This document shows, in pieces, positions 8,197 through 13,222 of a stretch of 21,089 nucleotides of DNA. The notes under the pieces were generated by a model, which did no database searches, was not told the DNA's origin, and worked only from the letters and a program-made list of their open reading frames with translations. Within the stretch, counting starts at the first letter, position 1. Each line of letters starts with the position of its first letter. The position numbers and the translations under genes are program-made. This stretch comes from a bacterium (GTDB lineage: Bacteria; Bacillota; Bacilli; Lactobacillales; Streptococcaceae), in the NCBI GenBank assembly GCA_905221065.1, contig CAJNBS010000023.1:1-21089 (forward strand), read 5' to 3'.

Positions 8197-8832
8197 GTGG
8201 CAGTACAGTTATTAGAAAATTGGCTCCTAAAGGAACAGGGTAAAATCCAAACCAAGTATCGTCACTTAAATCAGGTTTCCATTGTAGAGCCCGATATTCT
8301 CTTTATTGGGGACTCCATTGTTGAGTATTACCCTCTGCAGGAGCTGTTTGGGACTTCAAAGACAATTGTTAATCGAGGAATTCGTGGCTATCAGACAGGT
8401 CTGTTGCTAGAGAACCTAGATGCGCATCTTTACGGTGGGGCGGTAGATAAAATTGTCCTTCTGATTGGGACGAACGATATCGGAAAGGATGTTCCTGTGA
8501 ATGAGGCTCTCAATAATCTCGAAGCTATCATTCAATCCATTGCTCGCGATTATCCACTGACAGAGATTAAATTACTTTCCATTTTGCCAGTCAATGAGGG
8601 AGAGGAGTATAAGCAGACAGTCTATATCCGCACGAATGAAAAGATACAGGAGTGGAATCAAGCCTATAAAGAGCTTACTTCTGCCTATATGCAGGTGAAA
8701 TTTGTGCCAGTATTTGACAATTTGACAGATCAAGCAGGCCAACTCAAAAAAGACTACACTACTGACGGACTGCACCTCAGTATTGCCGGTTACCAGGTTT
8801 TATCAAAAGCCTTGAAAGCCTATCTTTTTTAG
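8197..8832 (+). CDS. SGNH/GDSL-family hydrolase (esterase or acetylhydrolase)
   Basis: A 211-residue SGNH-fold hydrolase. All four blocks are present: GDS (nucleophile Ser40), Gly block NRGIRGYQT (59-67), GTND (91-94) and DGLHLS with Asp190 and His193. No signal peptide is visible, so it is probably cytoplasmic; family members deacylate lipids, sugars or esterified wall components. The start is GTG, supported by AAAGGAG six bases upstream, which lies inside the end of the HAD gene; an overlapping ATG in another frame stops within a few codons. It is the last gene of the operon. No clear terminator follows before the ssrA promoter. Confidence 0.9.
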   Translation: MAVQLLENWLLKEQGKIQTKYRHLNQVSIVEPDILFIGDSIVEYYPLQELFGTSKTIVNRGIRGYQTGLLLENLDAHLYGGAVDKIVLLIGTNDIGKDVPVNEALNNLEAIIQSIARDYPLTEIKLLSILPVNEGEEYKQTVYIRTNEKIQEWNQAYKELTSAYMQVKFVPVFDNLTDQAGQLKKDYTTDGLHLSIAGYQVLSKALKAYLF

Positions 8833-8848
8833 TTAGTTGATTTCCCTT

Positions 8849-8877
8849 TTGCATTTTTGAGTTAGATAAGGTATAAT
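8849..8877 (+). promoter_or_regulatory. ssrA promoter
   Basis: TTGCAT (8849-8854), a 17-base spacer and a perfect TATAAT (8872-8877), about 17 bases before the mature tmRNA 5' end. Confidence 0.85.
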
Positions 8878-8893
8878 GGTTTTGTTGTCTTTT

Positions 8894-9238
8894 GGGGTCG
8901 TTACGGATTCGACAGGCATTATGAGGCATATTTTGCGACTCGTGTGGCGGCGTAAACGCTCAGTTAAATATAACTGCAAAAAATAACACTTCTTACGCTT
9001 TAGCTGCCTAAAAACCAGCAGGCGTGACCCGATTTGGATTGCTCGTGTTCAATGACAGGTCTTATTATTAGCGAGATACGATCAAGTCTTGTCTAGCGGC
9101 TTGATAAGAGATTGATAGACTCGCAGTTTCTAGGCTTGAGTTATGTGTCGAGGGACTGTTAAAATAATACATAACCTATGGTTGTAGACAAATATGTTGG
9201 CAGGTGTTTGGACGTGGGTTCGACTCCCACCGGCTCCA
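8894..9238 (+). ncRNA. ssrA: tmRNA (transfer-messenger RNA)
   Basis: tmRNA rescues ribosomes stalled on broken messages and adds a degradation tag. The 5' end GGGGTCG pairs with CGGCTCC at the 3' end to form the 7-bp acceptor stem (with G-U pairs), and GGGTTCGACTCCC forms the T arm. The tag-coding frame starts at GCA (8976-8978) and reads AKNNTSYALAA, stopping at TAA (9009-9011), the expected streptococcal tag. Mature length is about 345 bases before CCA addition. Its 3' end is a common phage and island integration site, and an integrase gene lies just beyond. Confidence 0.97.
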
Positions 9239-9260
9239 TTATTCCTTTGCATTCTTTCGC

Positions 9261-9322
9261 ATTCCTTGGTAAAACGTTGTTAAATCAACGTTTTTTATTT
9301 TTGTCTTTGGTATTCCTTGGTA
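9261..9322. repeat. Direct repeat ATTCCTTGGTA (candidate integrase arm sites)
   Basis: The 11-mer ATTCCTTGGTA occurs at 9261-9271 and 9312-9322, between the ssrA end and the integrase gene. Spaced short direct repeats beside att are typical arm-type binding sites for tyrosine integrases with an N-terminal arm-binding domain. Confidence 0.5.
9271..9300 (+). terminator. Terminator downstream of ssrA
   Basis: AAAACGTTG (9271-9279) pairs with CAACGTTTT (9286-9294), followed by a T-run. It belongs to the island side of the junction, so the island brings its own terminator for ssrA. Confidence 0.8.
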
Positions 9323-9338
9323 TTTTTTTGCAAAAAAG

Positions 9339-9362
9339 GGAGTCACAAAAGGAGTCACAAAA
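9339..9362. repeat. Tandem 12-mer GGAGTCACAAAA x2
   Basis: Two exact, adjacent copies (9339-9350 and 9351-9362) lie between the ssrA terminator and the end of the integrase gene. They are good candidates for integrase or excisionase binding sites. Confidence 0.55.
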
Positions 9363-9380
9363 AGGAGGGTGAACCTCCTT
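9357..9380 (-). terminator. Integrase gene terminator
   Basis: AAGGAGG/CCTCCTT (9362-9368 with 9374-9380) forms a 7-bp hairpin which on the minus strand is followed by TTTTTG. It overlaps the integrase stop codon. Confidence 0.65.
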
Positions 9381-10461
9381 AGAAATCAATATAACTCGCA
9401 AAGCGTTCTCCGATGTCATCCTTTGCTTGCTTGGTTATGTGATTATAAACATTCATGGTCGTTTTTAAGTCAGAGTGTCCAAGACGATGTTGGACCTGTT
9501 TCAAAGTCATACCTGCATCGAAACATAGACTGGCATGTGTGTGCCTGAACCCGTGGATTTTAATCGGACGCAGGTCGCTACCTTCCACAATTTTGATAGG
9601 CCATTTTCTGGGAAGAGTGCTGGGAATTGGCTTTTTTAAATCATTTTCAAAAATGTATTTGGTATCTGGGTTTTGCTTTCTCCATTTTTTTAAAATGCTT
9701 TTTGTCTTTTTGTCCAGGCTAATCAGTCGATTACTGCTGATCGTTTTAGTATTGCCTATCTCTTCGCCTGTAAAACCTCTTGTAATGGCCTTGTTTATGT
9801 CCAGAGTATTATCATTCCAGTCGCTCCATTCCAGGGCTAAAATCTCCCCTTTTCGTGCCCCTGTGAAGGCTAGAAGACGAAATAGAGTTATCTTCTCTAG
9901 ATCCTTTGTTTTAGCAACAAGTTTCAAAAACCTTTGAAGTTCGTTTTTGTTGTAAAAGTCGCTTTTGATATCAGATTTCTTTCTTGTTGAGGTAATCACG
10001 CTATCAACTGGATTGGTTTCAATGTAACCATGTCTGATTGCGTATTTGAAAACATTATTCATCAAGCCCTTTAACTTACGACCATAGACTAATTTTCTAG
10101 ACCATTCATTGGCTTGTTCTTGCATTTGAAGAGGTGTGATTGTTGCTATCTTTCGTTTGCCGAAAGCTGGATAAATGTGATTTTTGAAATTCCTAGATGT
10201 TTTGATATAAGTGCTCTCTTGGACTGTATCAGAATAATCTTTGAGCCATCTTTTGGCAATTTCTTCGACTGTAATATCTTTCCTGTATTGTTCTCCGTTT
10301 TCTATATCCTCTTGAAGTTGGAGTAGTGCTGCCCTTGCTTTTGCTTTCGTTGCAAATCCTCTTCGTTTAATATACTTGTCTTTTCCATTTTCTTTTCCGA
10401 CATAGATTCTAAAACCGAAAGCTGTTTCTCCGTTTTTCTTTTTATAAGATCTAATTTCCAT
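9379..10461 (-). CDS. int: Tyrosine recombinase / phage integrase
   Basis: Catalyses site-specific integration and excision, here presumably at the 3' end of ssrA. The 360-residue protein has an N-terminal arm-DNA-binding domain (about 1-55), a SAM-like core-binding domain (about 62-160) and the catalytic domain (about 168-350). All catalytic residues are present: Arg203 (GARKGE), Lys239, His303 and Arg306 (HGFRH), His329 (LGHSDLKTT) and the nucleophile Tyr339 (VYNHI). It therefore looks active. GAGGT lies about 9 bases before the ATG. It points toward ssrA and its own terminator, as in most prophages using this site. Confidence 0.95.
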   Translation of the reverse strand: MEIRSYKKKNGETAFGFRIYVGKENGKDKYIKRRGFATKAKARAALLQLQEDIENGEQYRKDITVEEIAKRWLKDYSDTVQESTYIKTSRNFKNHIYPAFGKRKIATITPLQMQEQANEWSRKLVYGRKLKGLMNNVFKYAIRHGYIETNPVDSVITSTRKKSDIKSDFYNKNELQRFLKLVAKTKDLEKITLFRLLAFTGARKGEILALEWSDWNDNTLDINKAITRGFTGEEIGNTKTISSNRLISLDKKTKSILKKWRKQNPDTKYIFENDLKKPIPSTLPRKWPIKIVEGSDLRPIKIHGFRHTHASLCFDAGMTLKQVQHRLGHSDLKTTMNVYNHITKQAKDDIGERFASYIDF

Positions 10462-10491
10462 TGATTTTTACCTCATTTCTTGATAAAATGG

Positions 10492-10529
10492 GTATAGTAA
10501 AGAGGGCTTTTTAATGCCTTTTACTATAC
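10492..10529. repeat. Inverted repeat upstream of int
   Basis: GTATAGTAAA (10492-10501) and TTTACTATAC (10520-10529) are perfect inverted copies, with further GGGC/GCC pairing inside. It lies just upstream of the integrase gene and contains TATAGT/ACTATA -10-like boxes on both strands, so it may be an operator or overlapping divergent promoter. No T-run follows. Confidence 0.55.
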
Positions 10530-10536
10530 ATGATTT

Positions 10537-10582
10537 CCTCACACTCAGAGTCGCCAAACTTTGCGAGTGTGGGGATTTTTTT
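10537..10582 (+). terminator. Plus-strand intrinsic terminator
   Basis: CCTCACACTC (10537-10546) pairs over 10 bp with GAGTGTGGGG (10565-10574), followed by seven T. No plus-strand gene is seen upstream, so it either ends an unseen short transcript or insulates the RNA promoter that begins two bases later. Confidence 0.75.
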
Positions 10583-10583
10583 G

Positions 10584-10613
10584 TTGACAAAGTAGAGTTA
10601 TATAATGTATAAT
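10584..10613 (+). promoter_or_regulatory. Consensus promoter for the DUF3800-linked RNA
   Basis: Perfect TTGACA (10584-10589), an 18-base spacer, and perfect TATAAT (10608-10613). The predicted start is about 10620, exactly where the structured RNA begins. There is no open reading frame worth the name downstream on this strand. Confidence 0.8.
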
Positions 10614-10619
10614 TATTTT

Positions 10620-10718
10620 AACGGAAGAACAGTGGTCTAGGTCCGAATAGCCTGGGTGGCAAGGGTGAAATGCCTTGTCAGCTTGCAGTTGAAATTACTG
10701 CTACCCTGTTCATTTTTT
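10620..10718 (+). ncRNA. Cloverleaf-shaped small RNA convergent with the DUF3800 gene
   Basis: A compact RNA of about 95 nt. Closing stem P1 pairs GAACAG-u-GGU (10627-10636) with ACC-CUGUUC (10703-10711). Inside are three hairpins: P2 CUAGG/CCUGG (10637-10641, 10651-10655), P3 UGGCAAGG/CCUUGUCA (10657-10664, 10673-10680) and P4 GCAGU/ACUGC (10685-10689, 10697-10701) with a 7-base loop. P2 and P3 contain G-U pairs that would be A-C mismatches on the other strand, so the plus strand is the RNA. A T-run follows P1 and covers the stop codon of the DUF3800 gene. Comparative genomics has reported families of structured 'DUF3800 motif' RNAs next to DUF3800 genes; this is probably one, but I cannot assign the family from sequence alone. 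Confidence 0.75.
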
Positions 10719-11451
10719 ATTTCCATTCTTCGCAATTTTGATAACTATAACCAACATACTTTTGATTGTTGTCCCTCGGGAACCGTGGAAGCAACATTTT
10801 AGAGTATGTTTTTTTGTTTTTTTCTACACCTCGCCACAATGCACCAGCTATAACATCTGCGATTTGTACCCCGATGGTAAATTCCGAGTCCACGAAGTTT
10901 ATTGATGGCGAAAAATGCTTTTTATCAAAGCCTATAAAGTCAATGGATTTGCTTTCGAGTGCTTCTTTGTATGCTATATAGACTTTCTTATTATTCACTG
11001 CATCTACTCGATCTATGAAAACAGTTACAGATTCATTGATATTCTCATGCTTCAAGTAACTATTGACGGCTGATAAGATATGTAAAAAGCAAATTTTGTA
11101 AATTTGATCTCTATTTTCTAAAACCCCGTTTTTCTGCAGCGAAGGTTTATGTACTTGTGCACCGAAACAACAACAATTTGATGTTGCAATTGTTCGATGA
11201 ATATTATCTAAAAATTCATCTTTATTTTTGTCGCTCTTTAGTGTCTTTGATTTAGCCGTTGATTTTAATTCCAGATATGGATCTTTGAGATAGGTTGATT
11301 TTAAATTTTGGATTTTTTCCTCAATATCGCTTAAATCTTCTGCCTTAATGAGGACAGCCCCCATGACAAAGTATTCCGAGTTTCCCTCTTTGTTATTTTC
11401 TCCTCGGTGCAAATCTTTGGTACCTGATTCGTCAATATATAGTAGATACAT
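10717..11451 (-). CDS. DUF3800 family protein (putative RNase H-like nuclease)
   Basis: A 244-residue protein with the DUF3800 signatures: YIDESG at the N-terminus (Asp7, Glu8), a middle VFIDRVD strand (Asp147) and the C-terminal QIADVIAGA motif (Asp199). The spacing of these acidic residues suggests a metal-dependent RNase H-like nuclease site; the function of the family is not established. The family is common in phages, mobile islands and defence loci. It overlaps the upstream zinc-ribbon gene by one base (TAATG), so translation is coupled. A structured RNA runs toward it from the other side and ends on its stop codon; no terminator of its own is visible, so its message may read through antisense to that RNA. 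Confidence 0.85.
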   Translation of the reverse strand: MYLLYIDESGTKDLHRGENNKEGNSEYFVMGAVLIKAEDLSDIEEKIQNLKSTYLKDPYLELKSTAKSKTLKSDKNKDEFLDNIHRTIATSNCCCFGAQVHKPSLQKNGVLENRDQIYKICFLHILSAVNSYLKHENINESVTVFIDRVDAVNNKKVYIAYKEALESKSIDFIGFDKKHFSPSINFVDSEFTIGVQIADVIAGALWRGVEKNKKTYSKMLLPRFPRDNNQKYVGYSYQNCEEWK

Positions 11452-11687
11452 TAGAATGGGAGATCCTCGTCAGAAATATCAAGAGAAGAAGATGCCAATC
11501 CGTAGATTTTGAAGAGGGTTTCAGAACCACAGAGAGGACAAAATGCAGCTTCATCGAACAAAGGAACATCTTGCTCCCAGTTTAAGCATCTTCTATTAGT
11601 ACAAATATTTTTAAGTGGTGCGCCGCATTTAATGCAGTAATTGTTTTGCTCATCATTCTCATGCTGACATCTTAAACAAATTTTCAT
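11451..11687 (-). CDS. Double zinc-ribbon protein with an SSB-like C-terminal tip
   Basis: A 78-residue protein with four cysteine pairs: Cys4/Cys7, Cys18/Cys21, Cys29/Cys34 and Cys50/Cys53, fitting two zinc ribbons (DZANK-like). After a short linker (about 60-70) it ends in ISDEDLPF. This strongly resembles the acidic, Phe-ending tip of Firmicutes SSB (ISDDDLPF in B. subtilis SsbA, from memory), the peptide by which SSB recruits RecO, RecG, PriA, RecQ, RecJ and others. The protein could therefore dock on SSB-binding proteins (inference). It is coupled to the DUF3800 gene by a TAATG overlap. AGGA lies about 10 bases before the ATG; the message may start at 11739 or further upstream. Confidence 0.8.
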   Translation of the reverse strand: MKICLRCQHENDEQNNYCIKCGAPLKNICTNRRCLNWEQDVPLFDEAAFCPLCGSETLFKIYGLASSSLDISDEDLPF

Positions 11688-11737
11688 TGTTGAATTCCTA
11701 TAATCTTTCTATTTTTAGTATTATGCGTCAATATCGT

Positions 11738-11766
11738 AATATTCTAGTAAAATGTTATTTTCTCAA
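11738..11766 (-). promoter_or_regulatory. Possible promoter of the zinc-ribbon/DUF3800 operon
   Basis: TTGAGA (11766-11761), 17 bases, then AATATT (11743-11738); a TAGAAT lies 3 bases closer. It sits at the same place relative to a repeat as the strong promoter at 12085-12113, of which it looks like a diverged copy. Confidence 0.4.
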
Positions 11767-11818
11767 GCGTTTTGTTGATTTTATTTTTATTGTTGCCAAC
11801 TATTTCCAAAACGGAAAC
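11739..11818 (-). repeat. Promoter-proximal repeat, copy 1
   Basis: On the minus strand this reads GTTTC...GGAAATAGTT, GCAACAATAAAAATA, AACAAAA, CTTGA. The same order occurs at 12108-12173, with a 7-base insertion there and a shared identical 15-mer. In both places a -35-like TTGA(G/C)A follows. Confidence 0.6.
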
Positions 11819-11906
11819 AGTTGGCAACTCGTCAGATAATAAAATAAGGCGTACCTCTTAGAAGTACACCAGACGAGTTTATCCTTGACGAACAAGGCTT
11901 TTTTAC
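11792..11906 (-). ncRNA. Structured leader or small RNA before the zinc-ribbon operon
   Basis: Three hairpins follow a promoter on the minus strand. H1: CCUUG/CAAGG (11897-11883). H2: AACUCGUC/GACGAGUU (11879-11872 with 11833-11826), enclosing GGUGUAC/GUACGCC (7 bp). H3: GUUGCCAACU/AGUUGGCAAC with UUUCC/GGAAA inside (11828-11792). H2 and H3 contain G-U pairs that would be A-C mismatches on the plus strand, supporting the minus strand. No T-run follows H3, so this may be the 5' leader of the zinc-ribbon/DUF3800 message rather than a separate RNA. H2 and H3 share three bases, so their outer ends compete. Confidence 0.55.
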
Positions 11907-11912
11907 ATTCTT

Positions 11913-11941
11913 AGTGTATTTCTTTTTTTTATTTCTGTCAA
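11913..11941 (-). promoter_or_regulatory. Promoter of the structured leader RNA
   Basis: Perfect TTGACA (11941-11936), 17 bases, TACACT (11918-11913); predicted start near 11906. Confidence 0.65.
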
Positions 11942-11994
11942 GCAACTGTTTCTAACTTGGAGACAATTTCAATTCCAACGTTTTAAATAGTTTC

Positions 11995-12078
11995 AAAAAA
12001 AGCCTCCTCCAAGCAAATGGAGAAGACTTCTTCCGCATCAGACCCCGTGGAGTTACTGACACTTTTCTCTTTAAAATT
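11995..12078 (-). ncRNA. Small RNA candidate of about 84 nt with intrinsic terminator
   Basis: Transcribed on the minus strand from the promoter at 12085-12113. The first hairpin pairs UCAG-ua-ACUC with GGGU-CUGA (12059-12038). A short linker GCGGAAGAA follows, then a 10-bp terminator hairpin (12027-12018 with 12011-12002) and seven T (12001-11995). Wobble pairs in both stems fit this strand. The terminator stem contains GGAGGAGG and the first hairpin an ACUCC segment, so base-pairing with ribosome-binding sites is conceivable. I do not recognise the family. Confidence 0.7.
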
Positions 12079-12084
12079 ATCTCC

Positions 12085-12113
12085 ATTTTACTGTGTTGTT
12101 TAAATTTTGTCAA
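12085..12113 (-). promoter_or_regulatory. Strong promoter for the 84-nt RNA
   Basis: Perfect TTGACA (12113-12108), 17 bases, TAAAAT (12090-12085). Confidence 0.75.
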
Positions 12114-12173
12114 GATATTTTTGTTAAATATATTTTTATTGTTGCTAACGCTAACTATTTTCATTTTTGAAAC
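12108..12173 (-). repeat. Promoter-proximal repeat, copy 2
   Basis: Matches copy 1 at 11739-11818: GTTTC, GAAAATAGTT, the identical GCAACAATAAAAATA, AACAAAA, then CTTGACA, which is the -35 box of the following promoter. A GTTAGC duplication lies in the middle. Confidence 0.6.
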
Positions 12174-12202
12174 ACTTACTGCCTTTGTAGAATATATTTT
12201 CT

Positions 12203-12310
12203 AAAAACAGTAAAAGCCGGCTAGGAACTAGTCGACTTTTTCTATGGTATGGACTCCCTTGTAAATGCACGCATTTATTATAGGGCGCTGAACTAAATCA
12301 GTCTTACACT
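12203..12310 (-). ncRNA. Small RNA directly downstream of the Abi_2 gene (candidate antitoxin or guide RNA)
   Basis: About 105 nt on the minus strand, starting about 20 bases after the abi stop codon from its own promoter. Structure: a small CUGA/UCAG hairpin, then a two-part stem with CCCU/AGGG (12285-12282 with 12259-12256) enclosing AAAUG/CAUUU (12276-12272 with 12267-12263), a single-stranded stretch, and a 13-position terminator stem (12240-12228 with 12224-12212, one mismatch) followed by ACTGTTTTT. No reading frame with a ribosome-binding site lies within. Recent work links AbiF-type HEPN proteins to small non-coding RNAs in RNA-protein toxin-antitoxin systems related to Cas13 ancestry; position and structure here fit such a partner, but the link is inference. 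Confidence 0.68.
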
Positions 12311-12316
12311 ATATCC

Positions 12317-12345
12317 ATAATATCAAATTATTTATAAGATGTCAA
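12317..12345 (-). promoter_or_regulatory. Promoter embedded in the 3' end of the Abi_2 gene
   Basis: Perfect TTGACA (12345-12340), 17 bases, TATTAT (12322-12317). The -35 box lies in the last codons of the abi gene (reading ...VDIL-stop), so the RNA is separately transcribed right behind the protein gene. Confidence 0.75.
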
Positions 12346-13222
12346 CGATTTTTTTGAATACAACCATCATTTTTGTTAATTCCACATTTTTAGCATAAGC
12401 TGATTGATTCCTCTGGCAGCGCACTATAAAATTATCTATAGCTTGTTTTTGGTAGTTTAGTACTGCAGGAGAGCAATAAGCTTTAGCCAATACTAGAAGT
12501 GAAATTAAATCGTTTACTTTCTTATAGTTTTTGTATTTGATTACATCGACTTGTTTTGCAAAAGTAGTAATAACAGCGTTAACGTTTGATAATTTATCAT
12601 TCTTTTCAAACACATTAAGTAGTAAGACGCTATTATGGGCACAGGCATTTCTTATATGTCTAGCTCCATCACCTAATTCTGCAGCTTTTTTTAATGATTT
12701 ACATCCATGTTTTTGGTAGTAGAATGTTACGAATTTGATGAGACAACCATAGTCCATATGTTCTAGCAAGGCCCAATATGGATAATCATGTTTTCTTTTA
12801 TTAAACATAGCGTTTTGATAACGTGACTCTCTGAATTTCTTCTTTGTAAACTCGTAATATTTATTGTATTGCGAGTTTTTGAACTCAGTCAGAATGCTAT
12901 ATCCATCTTCTTGTGAATTATTGTTTATTTGGCGAGAAAGTTCAACCTTAATAAAATGTTCCACATCGATTGCTATGTTTAAAAGTATAGCTCTGATTTT
13001 CATATCAAGAGATGCAAGATCCTGTAAATACGAGAAATCTAAATCCACATATTTACCATCTTTCTTTTTAAAGTTTTTCCTAAAGGCAGCGAGTTTGTAG
13101 TAGTAGTTATTCTTATCCAAGAAAGTTATTGCTTGACCTATAGAAATGTTGTTGAAGGTAACATCTTTAGAAACTAGGTGATTGATAAGTTTTCTATTAT
13201 TCCATTTTGGTTGACGACTCAA
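12332..13222 (-). CDS. Abi_2 (AbiD/AbiF-like) HEPN-domain abortive infection protein
   Basis: Abi_2 proteins abort phage infection; they carry a HEPN ribonuclease-like core. The 296-residue protein has the family N-terminus (LINHLVSKDVTF, then YYYKLAAFRKNF at about 40-51), the helical block DMKIRAILLNIAIDVEHFIKVEL (about 73-95), the PYWALLEHMDYG motif (148-159) and the HEPN R-x4-H motif RNACAH at 191-196. The catalytic Arg and His are both present, so RNase activity is plausible. The start is TTG, overlapping the repressor stop as TTGA, with a strong GAGGAGGTG seven bases upstream inside the repressor gene. It is thus coupled to the repressor and made when the prophage is silent. A small RNA with its own promoter follows immediately. 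Confidence 0.88.
   Translation of the reverse strand: MSRQPKWNNRKLINHLVSKDVTFNNISIGQAITFLDKNNYYYKLAAFRKNFKKKDGKYVDLDFSYLQDLASLDMKIRAILLNIAIDVEHFIKVELSRQINNNSQEDGYSILTEFKNSQYNKYYEFTKKKFRESRYQNAMFNKRKHDYPYWALLEHMDYGCLIKFVTFYYQKHGCKSLKKAAELGDGARHIRNACAHNSVLLLNVFEKNDKLSNVNAVITTFAKQVDVIKYKNYKKVNDLISLLVLAKAYCSPAVLNYQKQAIDNFIVRCQRNQSAYAKNVELTKMMVVFKKIVDIL

Noticed and set aside
9178..9372. 64-residue open frame starting in the ssrA 3' region
   Set aside because: It begins inside the tmRNA and runs through the T arm, a terminator and the repeats; no start signal.
10620..10718. RNA near DUF3800 taken as a tRNA, 4.5S or 6S RNA
   Set aside because: The middle stem is 8 bp, the outer one 9 bp with a bulge, there is no T-loop consensus or CCA end, and the SRP and 6S signatures are absent.
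11820..11912. Plus-strand RNA ending at CCTTG/CAAGG plus T-run
   Set aside because: Two of its stems would carry A-C mismatches on the plus strand but G-U pairs on the minus strand, and I find no good plus-strand promoter; the minus strand is preferred, though the plus-strand terminator might still work.
11952..12164. 70-residue open frame on the minus strand over the 84-nt RNA
   Set aside because: It has no ribosome-binding site, runs through the repeat, the promoter and both RNA hairpins, and its composition looks random. The RNA signals explain the region better.
12203..12310. Tandem-repeat antitoxin of ToxIN type, or a CRISPR array, near the HEPN gene
   Set aside because: There are no regularly spaced repeats here or anywhere else in the window.
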